A DNA stretch of 64,000 bases from Nocardia jinanensis (GCF_014645735.1 NZ_BMMH01000003.1:372001-436000); one strand, 5' to 3'. Positions 16,613-25,647 are shown, numbered from the stretch's first letter. Notes: generated from the letters alone by a model not told the origin. Numbers and translations: made by a program.

Positions 16613-17338
16613 TTGAAATTCGGCAGTTTGGCAGGACTCGGGCGGCGGATTCGTGACCGCATGCTCAATACGACTCAGGGAATGAGTACCGGTGCGGCCG
16701 GGATGAGCAGGAAGGGCGCCGAATTCGTCCGCGAATCGGAGCAGCTGCCCGACGCCGACCGCCTCGGCGATGGTGTCGTGTCGAAGTCGAACTCCTCCAC
16801 AACCGAATCCGGCCCCGCCCATCCATCGGCGCAGGGGAACAGACGAGACGAGAACCCGAGCACCGAATCTTCGAGGATCACAGACCGCGATATCGGTGTC
16901 ATACAGAAAATGACGGCCGGGACAGATCTCTTCGAAAGAATCGGCAGGGGGCTCAGGTCAGGGAACCTCAGCCCCTCCGACCGGGCCTTCGTCGAAGAAC
17001 TCCGCACAGCCATAGCAAAGCTGCGCAGCTACTCCGGGACAGTGTTCCGCGGCGCGCACCTCTACCTGGACGCACTGGCGCGCTATCAGAAGGGCAGCAT
17101 CGTCACAGAGCCGGCCTTCACCAGCACGAGCAAGCGCAAAAGTGGCGCCTTCGGCGGAAATACGCACTTCAAGATCCGGTCCAGCACCGGAAAGGTTCTG
17201 GGTAGATATTCTGCCAAACCGCACGAGAAGGAGGTGATCTTTCCGCCCGGCACACGATTCGAAGTCGTCGACGTGAAGTACAACAAGCATTGGCGCAGAA
17301 CGGATATCGAATTGGTGGACCGTGGTATCGCCGGGTAG
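16613..17338 (+). CDS. Predicted R-S-E class mono-ADP-ribosyltransferase (toxin-like)
   Basis: 241 residues if begun at TTG 16613 (AGGAG five bases upstream); GTG 16610 and ATG 16661 are in frame. Residues 1-95 are low-complexity and polar. Residues ~100-240 carry the ADP-ribosyltransferase triad: R146 in TVFRGAH, the S-T-S motif in AFTSTSKRKSGAF (171-173), and the ExE loop E205-K206-E207 in HEKEVIFPPGTRFEV. An ExE pair is known to favour arginine targets. No signal peptide or classical secretion domain is visible. It lies between an ABC operon and prolyl aminopeptidase without an obvious immunity or ADP-ribosylhydrolase gene. Codon use looks less GC-biased than its neighbours, hinting at transfer. 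The target is unknown. Confidence 0.7.
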   Translation: MKFGSLAGLGRRIRDRMLNTTQGMSTGAAGMSRKGAEFVRESEQLPDADRLGDGVVSKSNSSTTESGPAHPSAQGNRRDENPSTESSRITDRDIGVIQKMTAGTDLFERIGRGLRSGNLSPSDRAFVEELRTAIAKLRSYSGTVFRGAHLYLDALARYQKGSIVTEPAFTSTSKRKSGAFGGNTHFKIRSSTGKVLGRYSAKPHEKEVIFPPGTRFEVVDVKYNKHWRRTDIELVDRGIAG

Positions 17339-17407
17339 GCCGCCCCACGAGGCACCGGACTACCGCCCGGATATCTCGGTGGCGACAGCGCACTACCGTT
17401 GGGCACC

Positions 17408-18379
17408 GTGACCACTTCCGGAGCGCGACAGCCCTTTCCCGAAATCGAACCGTACGATTCGGGTCTGCTCGATGTCGGTGCCGATAATCGGATCTACTGG
17501 GAAACCAGTGGAAACCCGGACGGCAGGCCCGCGCTGGTGGTCCACGGCGGGCCGGGCAGCGGCGGCCGCCGCGGCGCGCGCACTCTGTTCGATCCGGATG
17601 TGTTCCGGATCGTCCTGTTCGATCAGCGTGGCTGCGGCGAAAGCCTGCCGCACGCATCGGATCCGGCGGTCGATATGCGGAACAACACCACCGCACATCT
17701 GCTGACGGATATGGAATCGCTGCGCGAGCATCTCGGTATCGACCGGTGGCTGCTCTACGGCGGCTCATGGGGGTCGACCCTGATCCTCGCCTACGCCGAA
17801 CGTCATCCGGAGCGGGTCACCGGGATCGTGCTCGCCGGTGTCACCACGACCCGCCCACAGGAGATCGACTGGCTCTACCGCGGCCTGCGGTTGCTGCTAC
17901 CGGCCGAATGGGAGCGGTTCCGTGGCGGCGCCCCGGGCACCGCCCCGGACGGGAATCCCGTAGAGGCCTATCGGCAGCTGATGGAGGACCCGGATCCTGA
18001 GGTGCGCGCAGCCGCGGCCCGGGAGTGGTGCGCGTGGGAGGACGCGGTGATCGCACACGAAACCCTCGGCGCGCCGGGCCAGTACAGCACGAAACCGGAT
18101 GCGGCACGACTGGCGTTCGTCCGGATCTGCACCCACTACTTCGCGCACGCCGCCTGGCTCGAAGACGGGCAGTTGCTGTGTGACGCCCACCGCCTCGCCG
18201 CCATACCGGGGGTACTCATCCACGGCCGCCTCGACCTGTCCGCACCATTGCGCACAGCGTGGGAACTCTCACGCGCCTGGTCCGGCGCCGAACTACGGAT
18301 CATCGAGGACTCGGGGCATACCGGCAGCCCCGAACTGTCGGCGAGCATCCTCGACGCGATCGCCCGCTTCGCCACCTGA
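17408..18379 (+). CDS. pip: Prolyl aminopeptidase (proline iminopeptidase)
   Basis: A 323-residue alpha/beta hydrolase of family S33. Oxyanion motif HGGPGSGG begins at residue 46, DQRGCGESLPHA follows, nucleophile S120 sits in YGGSWGSTLILAYAERHP, and the remaining triad residues are D276 (HGRLDLSAP) and H304 (DSGHTGSPE). The motif set and length match bacterial Pip, which removes N-terminal proline from peptides in the cytosol. GTG 17408 is chosen; TTG 17399 is in frame. It appears monocistronic. Confidence 0.88.
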   Translation: MTTSGARQPFPEIEPYDSGLLDVGADNRIYWETSGNPDGRPALVVHGGPGSGGRRGARTLFDPDVFRIVLFDQRGCGESLPHASDPAVDMRNNTTAHLLTDMESLREHLGIDRWLLYGGSWGSTLILAYAERHPERVTGIVLAGVTTTRPQEIDWLYRGLRLLLPAEWERFRGGAPGTAPDGNPVEAYRQLMEDPDPEVRAAAAREWCAWEDAVIAHETLGAPGQYSTKPDAARLAFVRICTHYFAHAAWLEDGQLLCDAHRLAAIPGVLIHGRLDLSAPLRTAWELSRAWSGAELRIIEDSGHTGSPELSASILDAIARFAT

Positions 18380-18717
18380 ATCCGGCCGTGACCGCATCCG
18401 CACCGAGCACGGCTCGTACGTGCCCTCCTGGTCATCGCGCTCAGCAGCGTACTCGCCCGGGCCGATATCGCCGACCGCTGATTCCGACCGGGAGATCAGC
18501 CGACTACGGCCTTTTGTGCAGTGCGGACAAAGACGCATTATCTATTTGTGCCACGTGCCCATATATTCGGTAATTCCTAGTGAGTCCATTGCGCATAAGA
18601 ATCGAGCCGGAAGGTTTCTTCGACCCGGTTCCGAATTGGTGAACACTCGCACCCGCCGTCGCCACAGGCGTCCCCCACGAGAAACGTGAACAATCACTCC
18701 TGGATGTTCGACAGCCG
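18380..18717. other. Intergenic, no gene seen
   Basis: Between prolyl aminopeptidase and the terminator of the small secreted gene. The middle (about 18530-18600) is clearly less GC-rich than its surroundings. No conserved frame, tRNA or strong repeat is visible. Confidence 0.5.
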
Positions 18718-18753
18718 AGTGTGCCCGAACCTCTCACGAGGTTCGGGCACACT
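18718..18753 (-). terminator. Strong 16-bp terminator hairpin
   Basis: AGTGTGCCCGAACCTC (18718-18733) and GAGGTTCGGGCACACT (18738-18753) pair perfectly around a TCAC loop. It lies 14 bases after the stop of the small secreted protein on the minus strand, so it probably ends that transcript. Confidence 0.75.
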
Positions 18754-18767
18754 ACCCGATCCGGTCG

Positions 18768-18974
18768 TCAGGACTCGAGCGACGCGACAACACAGGCCAG
18801 GAACTGGCTGTAACCAGCGGATTCCATCATGCACTGGTCGGCGACGACATCGAGATCGACACGGGGCGGAGCGGCATCGCTGCGCTGCGCGGAGGCCGCG
18901 CCCGCCGAAATCATGACAGCAGCGGAGGCTGCCACCACGGGAAGACCGACGAATTTCACAACGGTACTGAACAT
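18768..18974 (-). CDS. Small secreted protein
   Basis: A 68-residue protein. Residues 1-29 form a clear Sec signal peptide (KFVGLPVVAASAAVM core, cleavage near AGAASA-Q). The mature ~39 residues contain two cysteines (DQCMMESAGY and FLACVVASLES) that could form one disulfide. I do not recognise a family. The Shine-Dalgarno GAAGGGA precedes ATG 18974. A perfect palindrome GTCACC/GGTGAC (18995-19006) lies just upstream and a strong hairpin follows the gene. Confidence 0.65.
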   Translation of the reverse strand: MFSTVVKFVGLPVVAASAAVMISAGAASAQRSDAAPPRVDLDVVADQCMMESAGYSQFLACVVASLES

Positions 18975-19453
18975 GTTATTTCCCTTCGGGAACGGTCACC
19001 GGTGACGGCTGCGCACTCGGTGTCGGTGTGGTCTCCAAGATGTGGCATTGTCGCGCACAATTTGTCCACCGCAGAATATGTTATCCCCGGGGGACTATTT
19101 CGGCAGGACGAGAAATTCCCACCGCTGACCGGACCTCGTTCCCGGCCGCGCGCGTTTCAGCCGGACGCCCCCGAATCCGCCGGACCGCTGTGCCGACAGC
19201 GCAGCCTCGAACCCGGTACCGCGGACGGCCACATCTACGCCGATCGAGCCCTCAGGCGAGACATCGCCGGTCACCGCTCGACGAAGCTCGGTCAAGGCAT
19301 CCCGCAGCTCTCGTGGACGCTTCGGTTCCGCTGGACTCGTCGAGAATGCGGCGGGACACCGCCACGGCTGCCGGCCCTGAATCTCCGTCCGTCCAGGAGA
19401 TAGCGGAGTCGATGCCCGGCCGGCGGCGGCCGCCCCGAGCCGCCACGAGATAT
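18975..19453. other. Intergenic with a 12-bp palindrome, otherwise empty
   Basis: Contains GTCACCGGTGAC at 18995-19006, close to the start of the small secreted gene. The rest has only short, unconserved frames on both strands. Confidence 0.45.
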
Positions 19454-20653
19454 TCACAGATAGCGGACGCCGTGCCATACGGAATCCTTCATGATCCGCT
19501 CACCCAGATCGCGCGCATCACCGGTGAGCGCAGCGAGTTCCGCCGGAGTCGGGATGGTCTCGCTGTTCACCTGAAGCCGACCGCGATAGTCCTCCAGCAG
19601 ACTCTTGTCGGCGGACGAAATCGTCCCGCTGTCGACGACGGCGTCGAGACGGGTCCGGATATTCGCCAGGGACGCGGCGAGCAGATCGCGGCGCGAGTTC
19701 CACTGATAGCCTTCCTTCGCCCAGACCAGCCCGCCGTCGTCTTCGGTTTTCACCTCGATACGGGCCACTCCGCAACGCCGGTAGTACTCCTCGAGTGACG
19801 CGGACAGCGAGCGTGCGAATCCCTGCTTCCGATACCCTTCCTTCAGCCGCATACTTTCGTTGCACACCACCAGATCTCCTCGGCTGTCCCGGCGGAAGCT
19901 TCGGAACACAGCCCCCGCATGGGCACCGTCGTCGGCGACGATTTCCGCATCCAAGTAGAGTTTTTCTTCACCGAAGTCATTGGTATCGAGCCCCAGGGAT
20001 ACTCGTTTCAGCCGATAGGGACCGAACCGGCGTTCCAGCCCGGCCACGGCAGCTGTCAGCGCGGTATGGTCCATCGATCGCGAATAGGCCCCGTCCACCA
20101 GTTCACCGAGCGGAGACAGGTCCGACAGGTCGGTGATCGGGTGCCGTGGTACCCGATCGAGATCTGCACGCCGTGCACGGTCCGCGCCGAACGGCACGGA
20201 ATAGACTTTCACGGCGGATGTCACGTCGTTGTCGACCTGACTGCGCGCGATCCCGGTGATCACACCCGAGTAGTTCCGCAGTTCGTGTTCGAAACCCGCC
20301 GACCACTTATACATCCGCCGGGTCAGCAGCGCGCCGTGCTGTTCGAGCAGCCGACTGGGCGACTGCTCGAACAGATCACCGGACGCCGGCCCGCGGCTCA
20401 CCCCGATCATCGTCCGCACGGTCCGGGGCATTGCCCCGCCAGGCGGCGGCGAACGAGAAGGCGCGACGGTAACCGGTGTACGGAGCGATCGTTCACTTCG
20501 CCTCCAGTGGATATCGTTGTCGGCGAGCCGGGCGCTGTTCTCCTCGATCGCCCGGTGCGTCGTGGTGGGCTGCAGTCCGAGCGGATCATGAAGAGTCGTT
20601 CTGCAAAGGCTAATGCGGGTACGAAGTCGAAGGTATGTCTCGACGGGCCACAA
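19454..20653 (-). CDS. GNAT-like acetyltransferase domain protein of unknown role
   Basis: A frame of 399 residues; the true start could be the internal ATG at 20431 because the first ~75 residues are unusual. Around residues 255-325 the segment MRLKEGYRKQGFARSLSASL then YYRRCGVARIEVKTEDDGG and VWAKEGYQWN resembles the acetyl-CoA-binding core of GNAT proteins. Flanking regions are polar and unrecognised. The C-terminal segment SGTISSADKSLLEDYR resembles SGNLSPSDRAFVEELR in the ADP-ribosyltransferase 3 kb away, so the two may share a small module. Effector-like function is speculative. Confidence 0.5.
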   Translation of the reverse strand: MWPVETYLRLRTRISLCRTTLHDPLGLQPTTTHRAIEENSARLADNDIHWRRSERSLRTPVTVAPSRSPPPGGAMPRTVRTMIGVSRGPASGDLFEQSPSRLLEQHGALLTRRMYKWSAGFEHELRNYSGVITGIARSQVDNDVTSAVKVYSVPFGADRARRADLDRVPRHPITDLSDLSPLGELVDGAYSRSMDHTALTAAVAGLERRFGPYRLKRVSLGLDTNDFGEEKLYLDAEIVADDGAHAGAVFRSFRRDSRGDLVVCNESMRLKEGYRKQGFARSLSASLEEYYRRCGVARIEVKTEDDGGLVWAKEGYQWNSRRDLLAASLANIRTRLDAVVDSGTISSADKSLLEDYRGRLQVNSETIPTPAELAALTGDARDLGERIMKDSVWHGVRYL

Positions 20654-20966
20654 TCCGGACCGGGGTCAGTGCATTGTGCACACCTGTGTCCAGGTCACGA
20701 CCGAACTCGGCTATACCGCGCGAGGACCGGAGTACCGCCCGGCCGGAAAAGACATCCCCCGCGCCTGACCGGGCCGATCACCGTAACGACAGCTCTCGCC
20801 CGTCGAAACCCGGTGTCACCCGCCGGCGCGGTCGCCGGCGGCCGAACCGGTCACGCACGGCGGTCGGCTCGATGAGCGCGAATCGCGGGCGCTCGCGGCA
20901 CGGCTCGGCGTCACCGCCTGACCCCTGCCAGGGTGTGCAGCGGGCCGGCGTGACTGAACCATTCGA
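20654..20966. other. Intergenic, nothing recognised
   Basis: Between the DinB-like gene and the GNAT-like gene. Arginine-rich frames here have no family resemblance; no hairpin or repeat stands out. Confidence 0.4.
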
Positions 20967-21485
20967 CTACGGCTGTTCGGGAATATCGGTCAGCGGCGTG
21001 GAATGCTCGATTTGCTCGCGGAGGATGTCACCGTGGCCGGCGTGACGCGCGAAATCCTCGCTCAGCAGCAGGTAGATGAACCGCAGGTTGACGTCGCCGA
21101 CGCGGGGGTGTGTCTTGATATCGTCGAGGTCGAAGTCGGCGGCGACCACGCGGGAACGCTCACTGGCGCGCTCGAATTCAGCGATCACATCCGCCAATGT
21201 CTCGTTGTCGCCGACCACGAAACTGGCGTCGCCCCCCGCCGTGCCACCGCCACATTCGCTCTCGGGCAGGCCCGCCAGGACGTGCTGGAACCAGATCCGT
21301 TCGGCGACCGCGGCATGCTTGAGCAGCCCGATCGGGGTGGTCCGCGACGCAACGAGACGGTAGCGAGCCTGATCGTCGGACAGACCGCGCACCGTATGGA
21401 TCAATTCGGTGCGATTGCGGTCGAGCATGCACTCGAGCAGGTGGCGTTCGGCGCCGGTGGTGATCTGCGGTATCGACCATGTCAT
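20967..21485 (-). CDS. DinB family (DUF664) protein
   Basis: A 172-residue four-helix-bundle protein. LLECMLDRNRTELIHTVRGL, then TTPIGLLKHAAVAERIWFQHVLAG, and LLLSEDFARHAGHGDILREQIEH give the three metal-ligand histidine regions of DinB/DUF664 proteins (H in LLKHAA, and the pair in RHAGHGD). Actinobacterial members are often thiol (mycothiol) transferases or stress proteins. The start is ATG 21485. No operon partner is evident. Confidence 0.8.
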   Translation of the reverse strand: MTWSIPQITTGAERHLLECMLDRNRTELIHTVRGLSDDQARYRLVASRTTPIGLLKHAAVAERIWFQHVLAGLPESECGGGTAGGDASFVVGDNETLADVIAEFERASERSRVVAADFDLDDIKTHPRVGDVNLRFIYLLLSEDFARHAGHGDILREQIEHSTPLTDIPEQP

Positions 21486-21592
21486 TGTCGGCTCGATTCT
21501 GTCGGTCGGTTCGGATCTTCATGTCGTACTCGGGCGGCAGGTCTTTCAGGTCTTTCACCTCGTCGGCGGACCGACGCGGGCGTTGTGCCCTC

Positions 21593-21811
21593 TCAGGCGT
21601 GGGATCGACGTTCCGGCGGCGGCCGCCGTCGGGCGTGGACGGATGATTTCCCGTATCGGGTGGCCGAGTGTACGAGAGCTTGTGCACGGAAGTAGGAGAG
21701 TTCGTCGAGCGTGCTGACCTCGACCGGTCGCTCGCTGAGTGCGCGGTTGCCAGCCTCGAGTCGCAAGATCCGCGCGTCGCGGGGGTTCGGGATGTCACCG
21801 TCCTCTGACAC
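21593..21811 (-). CDS. Possible small protein or decayed gene
   Basis: From GTG 21811 the frame reads SEDGDIPNPRDARILRLEAG, then NRALSERPVEVSTLDELSYF, a plausible acidic/helical protein start, but it ends in arginine/proline-rich sequence that looks out of frame. A following minus-strand frame has DEVKDLKDLPPEYD, so a frameshifted longer gene is possible. I do not recognise a family. Confidence 0.25.
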   Translation of the reverse strand: MSEDGDIPNPRDARILRLEAGNRALSERPVEVSTLDELSYFRAQALVHSATRYGKSSVHARRRPPPERRSHA

Positions 21812-21908
21812 CGCGCGCAAGCGTTGCTCGAATCGTACCCGAGAGCAGCGTCGTCCCGGACCAACCCGGCTGTCGAGTTGAGCGTTTCCGCTGGTAGAAC
21901 CCTATTTG

Positions 21909-21982
21909 TGGGGCGGGTGGGGCTCGAACCCACGACCAATGGATTATGAGTCCACGGCTCTAACCGACTGAGCTACCGCCCC
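21909..21982 (-). tRNA. tRNA with anticodon CAU (elongator tRNA-Met, or tRNA-Ile2)
   Basis: A complete 74-nt cloverleaf on the minus strand. The acceptor arms GGGGCGG/CCGCCCC pair, followed by discriminator A; D arm AGCTC...GAGC; anticodon stem GTGGA/TCCAT with loop CTCATAA, so the anticodon is CAU; T arm GTGGG-TTCGAGC-CCCAC. The sequence resembles actinobacterial elongator tRNA-Met; CAU is also the gene-encoded anticodon of lysidine-modified tRNA-Ile. No encoded CCA. Confidence 0.9.
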
Positions 21983-22260
21983 TCGCAGCGACCTGGGGCC
22001 GCAAGTTCCGGATGGTACCCGTTCGGAAAGGTGAGGGCCAACCGCTCCGGCGAGTTGTGCGCGGCGGGCAGGCAGCACGGTGGGGCGCCGCTGCCCGGGG
22101 CGTGCCTGGGTGTGGCGCACCCGGGCAAACGCACCCTTCTCCCGATCTCGCGTTCGGCGTTGACTCGGTTCGAACCGACAAATCCGCAGGGTCGGGGAGG
22201 CCGCCGGTGGGATACACAGGTGAGAACCCCGGCCACCGCGACGCGAGAAAGTAGACATAC

Positions 22261-23004
22261 ATGTCCGTCGTCATCATCACCGGAGGTAGCCGCGGTATCG
22301 GAGCGGCTACCGCAGTCGAATGCGCCGCGCGCGGTATGGGCGTGATCCTCACCTACAACAACAATCCCGGCTCCGCCGACCGCGTCGTCGCCACGATCGC
22401 CGAATCCGGCGGCACCGCGGTCGCGTTGAAACTGGATGTGGCCGACGTTTCTTCCTTCCCGGCTTTTCGCGACGCCGTCCGGCAGGCACTGGACACCACC
22501 TGGCATCGCACCGATTTCGAATACCTGGTCAATAATGCGGGTTACGGCATGTATCACCCGTTCACGACTGTGACCGTGGAAGAGTTCGACGGGTTGTTCG
22601 ATGTGCATTTGAAGGGTCCGTTCTTCCTCACTCAGACGCTGCTTCCGGTGATGGCGGACGGTGGTCAGATCGTCAATATGGTGAGTGCGACATCCCGGGT
22701 CGCGACCGCCGGGGTGGCGCCCTACGCCAGCTTCAAGGGTGGTTTGCAGGTGTTGACCCGCTATCTGGCCGAAGAACTCGGCGATCGGCGGATCAGGGCC
22801 AATTCGGTCGCGCCGGGGGCCATCCGCACCGAGCTCGGTGGTGGGTTGAACGACGAGTTCGAGGCGCTGCTGGCCGGTCGGACCGCGTTGGGCCGGGTGG
22901 GCGAACCCGAGGATGTCGCCGGGGTGGTCGCGAATCTGCTCTCCGAGGGCAGCGGCTGGATCAACGCGCAATCGATCGAAGTGGCCGGCGGCTACAACAT
23001 CTGA
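22261..23004 (+). CDS. Short-chain dehydrogenase/reductase
   Basis: A 247-residue classical [18 protein letters not shown] at residues 6-20, NNAGYG in the middle, catalytic serine in NMVSATS and the YASFK Tyr/Lys pair, and a C-terminal GWINAQSIEVAGGYNI. It uses NAD(P)H to reduce or oxidise a carbonyl/alcohol. It is followed 16 bases later by a saccharopine-dehydrogenase-like reductase, so the two likely form an operon. An MmyB-like regulator faces them downstream; that family is often found next to SDR targets. Confidence 0.85.
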   Translation: MSVVIITGGSRGIGAATAVECAARGMGVILTYNNNPGSADRVVATIAESGGTAVALKLDVADVSSFPAFRDAVRQALDTTWHRTDFEYLVNNAGYGMYHPFTTVTVEEFDGLFDVHLKGPFFLTQTLLPVMADGGQIVNMVSATSRVATAGVAPYASFKGGLQVLTRYLAEELGDRRIRANSVAPGAIRTELGGGLNDEFEALLAGRTALGRVGEPEDVAGVVANLLSEGSGWINAQSIEVAGGYNI

Positions 23005-23020
23005 CAGGAGGGAACATCGC

Positions 23021-24004
23021 ATGGCTGCACTCATGGTCTACGGAGCGACCGGCTACACCGGCCGGATGACTGCCGAATATGCCGTGGCGGCGGGATCGGA
23101 GGTGATTCTCGGTGGGCGCGACGAAGCACGGGTGGCGGCGCTCGCCGCGGAACTCGGCACCGGATATCGCGGCTTCGGGCTCGACGAAAAGGACAGAACC
23201 GCGGATGCCCTGGCGGATATCGATGTGCTGCTGAACTGTGCGGGCCCCTTCGCCCGGACCGCCGAGCCCTTGATGACGGCCGCCGTCCGCACTGGTACGC
23301 ACTACCTGGATATCGCCGCCGAACTCGACAGCTACCACCTGGCCGAAGCACTCGACGAAGAGGCTACGGCGGCGGGTGTGCTGTTACTGCCGGGCAGCGG
23401 CGGTAGCGTCGCCATGCTCGGATGCCTCGCCGGCCGCGCGGCCGAAGGAATGGACGGGATCCGCAGTATCGCTATCGCGCTCCATATCGCCGGCGGTATG
23501 TCACGCGGATCGGCGGTGAGCGCGGCCGAAGGCTTGACGACGCGGTGCCTGCGACGGGTCGCCGGAGAACTCGTGCCACACGACCCGGAACAGCCGCGCG
23601 ACTTCGACTTCGGTGCCGGGCCCGTGGCCTGTTTCCCGACGACACTGCCCGATCTGGTCACTCTCTGGCGCGCGACGAAGGCACCGGATATCGGCACCTA
23701 CGTGCATGTATCGGGCGACGCCTTCCCGGAGGGAGATCCGGCACTGCTGCCGGAGGGCCCCACCGCCGCGGAGCGGCGGCGCGCCCGATACCAGGCTTCG
23801 GTGGAAGTGGCCGGCGCGGACGGCTCGGTCGTCAGATCGGTCCTGGACACGGTGAACGGCTACACATTCACGCCCATGGCCGCAGCGGAGGCCGCGCGCC
23901 GGGTGCTGGACGGCGAACACCGTCCGGGTTTCCACACACCGGCGGAGCTCTTCGGCAACGGATTCGTCGAAACCATCGCCGACAGCCGGATCGTGACGCT
24001 GTGA
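23021..24004 (+). CDS. Saccharopine dehydrogenase-like NADP-binding oxidoreductase
   Basis: 327 residues from ATG 23021, with CAGGAGGGA about 9 bases upstream. The N-terminus LMVYGATGYTGRMTAEYAVAAG carries the dinucleotide motif, followed by VILGGRDEARVAALAAELG and LLNCAGPFARTAEPLMTAAVRTGTHYLDIAAE, hallmarks of the saccharopine dehydrogenase NADP-binding superfamily that includes mycobacterial trans-acting enoyl reductases. The substrate is unknown. It is cotranscribed with the SDR upstream and convergent with the MmyB-like regulator. Confidence 0.8.
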   Translation: MAALMVYGATGYTGRMTAEYAVAAGSEVILGGRDEARVAALAAELGTGYRGFGLDEKDRTADALADIDVLLNCAGPFARTAEPLMTAAVRTGTHYLDIAAELDSYHLAEALDEEATAAGVLLLPGSGGSVAMLGCLAGRAAEGMDGIRSIAIALHIAGGMSRGSAVSAAEGLTTRCLRRVAGELVPHDPEQPRDFDFGAGPVACFPTTLPDLVTLWRATKAPDIGTYVHVSGDAFPEGDPALLPEGPTAAERRRARYQASVEVAGADGSVVRSVLDTVNGYTFTPMAAAEAARRVLDGEHRPGFHTPAELFGNGFVETIADSRIVTL

Positions 24005-24128
24005 TCGCAGCACCTGGACCGAGCGAAGGGCCAGGCCTCGATACGGAGCCGGGCGGCGCACCACCACGGACCGGATCTTCACCCGGCTGTCGGAATGGGT
24101 CGACGAGGTCAGGACTCGATGAGGACGC

Positions 24129-24965
24129 TCAGGTGGCGGCCCCACGACGAGTGACGTGGAGGGCGCCCAGTAGCGCCAAGGCGTCGGCGCTGGGCGAATC
24201 CGCGGCCGCGGTCGCCACGGTGAGCTGCTGGCCGGGGGCACTGCGGACGTCGAAAGTCTGGTAGTTCAGGTGGAGCAGGCCCACATCGGGATGGTGGATC
24301 GACTTCCGCGTCATGGTCAGACCCGCGACGGTCTGGTCGTCCCACAGACCACGGAACGCGGAGCTGCCCCCGTACAGGCCCGACACCAGATCGCTCACCT
24401 CCGGATGGGGCGGGACGAAGCCGTGCGCCAACCGGAGCGCGCTGACGGCCGCGCGGGCGACATCGTCCCAGTTGAGGTAGTAGTCGCGTGCCGCCTTGTC
24501 GAGGAAGATCGTACGGAGGACATTGCCGTCCCCCTGCACGGGCGCGATCAGGGCCGCAGCGGTGGGGTTGGCCGCGAGGACACGGAAGGCGGCATTGGTC
24601 ACATAGGCCGCCGCGTGCGGGAAGGCATCCATGGTCTGCAGCAGTTCGGGGGCGACCATTTCCTCGGTGCGCCGCACGCTGGGGGTGAGCTTGGCGAGCC
24701 GGAAAACGTGCTCGCGGGCGTCCGGCGCCAACCGGAGCGCCTCACACAGAGCGTCGACGACCTGGGCGGACGGCGCGCGCTCGCGCCCCTGCTCCAGCCG
24801 CGTGTAGTAGTCCGCGCTGACACCGGCGAGGACGGCGACCTCCTCCCTGCGCAGACCGGGGACGCGCCGACCACCCACGATGGGAAGTCCCGTCTCGGCA
24901 GGAGTCACCTTGGCACGCTGAGCACGCAGAAACCGGCCCAGCGGGTTACTCGACACATCCACCAT
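24129..24965 (-). CDS. XRE-type regulator with MmyB-like C-terminal domain
   Basis: 278 residues from ATG 24965. The N-terminal helix-turn-helix (LGRFLRAQRAKVTP, then VPGLRREEVAVLAGVSADYYTRLEQGR) and the C-terminal ligand-binding-like domain (YVTNAAFRVLAANPTAAALI, then ARDYYLNWDDVARAAVSALR) are typical of the MmyB/PAS-like family. Such proteins are thought to bind fatty-acid-like ligands and commonly regulate adjacent dehydrogenases. It converges with the SDR/saccharopine-dehydrogenase-like pair. Confidence 0.85.
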   Translation of the reverse strand: MVDVSSNPLGRFLRAQRAKVTPAETGLPIVGGRRVPGLRREEVAVLAGVSADYYTRLEQGRERAPSAQVVDALCEALRLAPDAREHVFRLAKLTPSVRRTEEMVAPELLQTMDAFPHAAAYVTNAAFRVLAANPTAAALIAPVQGDGNVLRTIFLDKAARDYYLNWDDVARAAVSALRLAHGFVPPHPEVSDLVSGLYGGSSAFRGLWDDQTVAGLTMTRKSIHHPDVGLLHLNYQTFDVRSAPGQQLTVATAAADSPSADALALLGALHVTRRGAAT

Positions 24966-25200
24966 GAGAGCGACGTTACCGCCGCCCGGGCTACCGCGGC
25001 GATACCTGTTCCTGGGTGCGGTACTCCCTCTCACAGATCTTTCCGGGCGCCGCGCCCGTTCCCCGGATCGTGCGGGTCCGGGAAGGAGCGGCTGCCCGGC
25101 CGGACGGCGAGGGCGCCGGCCCGGTCGCTCGTCGCCGCGGCGGCGCCTGTCCCGGCGGCTCGATAGGGTGAGATCGTCGACCCAGCACAAAGGAGGGCGT

Positions 25201-25647
25201 GTGGCCGGGCTGTTCGTACGGGCGTTGCAGGCACATCAGTGGTTGTACGAGAAGAGCGGCGGGCTGGTGGGGCATCGGCTGCTGTTCGGGAATCCGACCC
25301 TGCTGCTGCGGACCGTGGGACGTAAGACGGGGCTGGAGCGGACGTCCGCGCTGACCTACGCCGAGGATGGGGCCGATTATCTGGTTACCGCGTCCAACGG
25401 CGGGTCGCCGCGGCCGCCGGGGTGGTTGGCGAATCTGAAAGCGCGGCCGGAGTGCGAGATCCAAGTCGGGCGGCGCGCGTTTCCGGTTCGGGCCCGAGCC
25501 ACTCTGCCCGACGATCCGGAGTACGCGCGCCGCTGGGGGTTGGTGGACGCTGTGAATCATGGCCGGTACAGCGAGTACCAGAAGAAGACGAAGCGTCCGA
25601 TTGCGGTGGTGGTGCTATCGCCCGCGAATGCGGGTCAGTCGGAGTAG
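25201..25647 (+). CDS. Nitroreductase family deazaflavin (F420)-dependent oxidoreductase, Ddn-like
   Basis: A 148-residue split-barrel protein. LFGNPTLLLRTVGRKTGLERTSALTY, then YLVTASNGGSPRPPGWLANLKARPECEIQVG match the Ddn/FDOR-A family that binds F420. Start GTG 25201 directly follows AGGAGGG (25191-25197). The reaction is unknown; relatives reduce quinones or nitro compounds at the membrane. A second Ddn-like gene is at 52080. Its end overlaps a convergent small membrane gene by 13 bases. Confidence 0.8.
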   Translation: MAGLFVRALQAHQWLYEKSGGLVGHRLLFGNPTLLLRTVGRKTGLERTSALTYAEDGADYLVTASNGGSPRPPGWLANLKARPECEIQVGRRAFPVRARATLPDDPEYARRWGLVDAVNHGRYSEYQKKTKRPIAVVVLSPANAGQSE

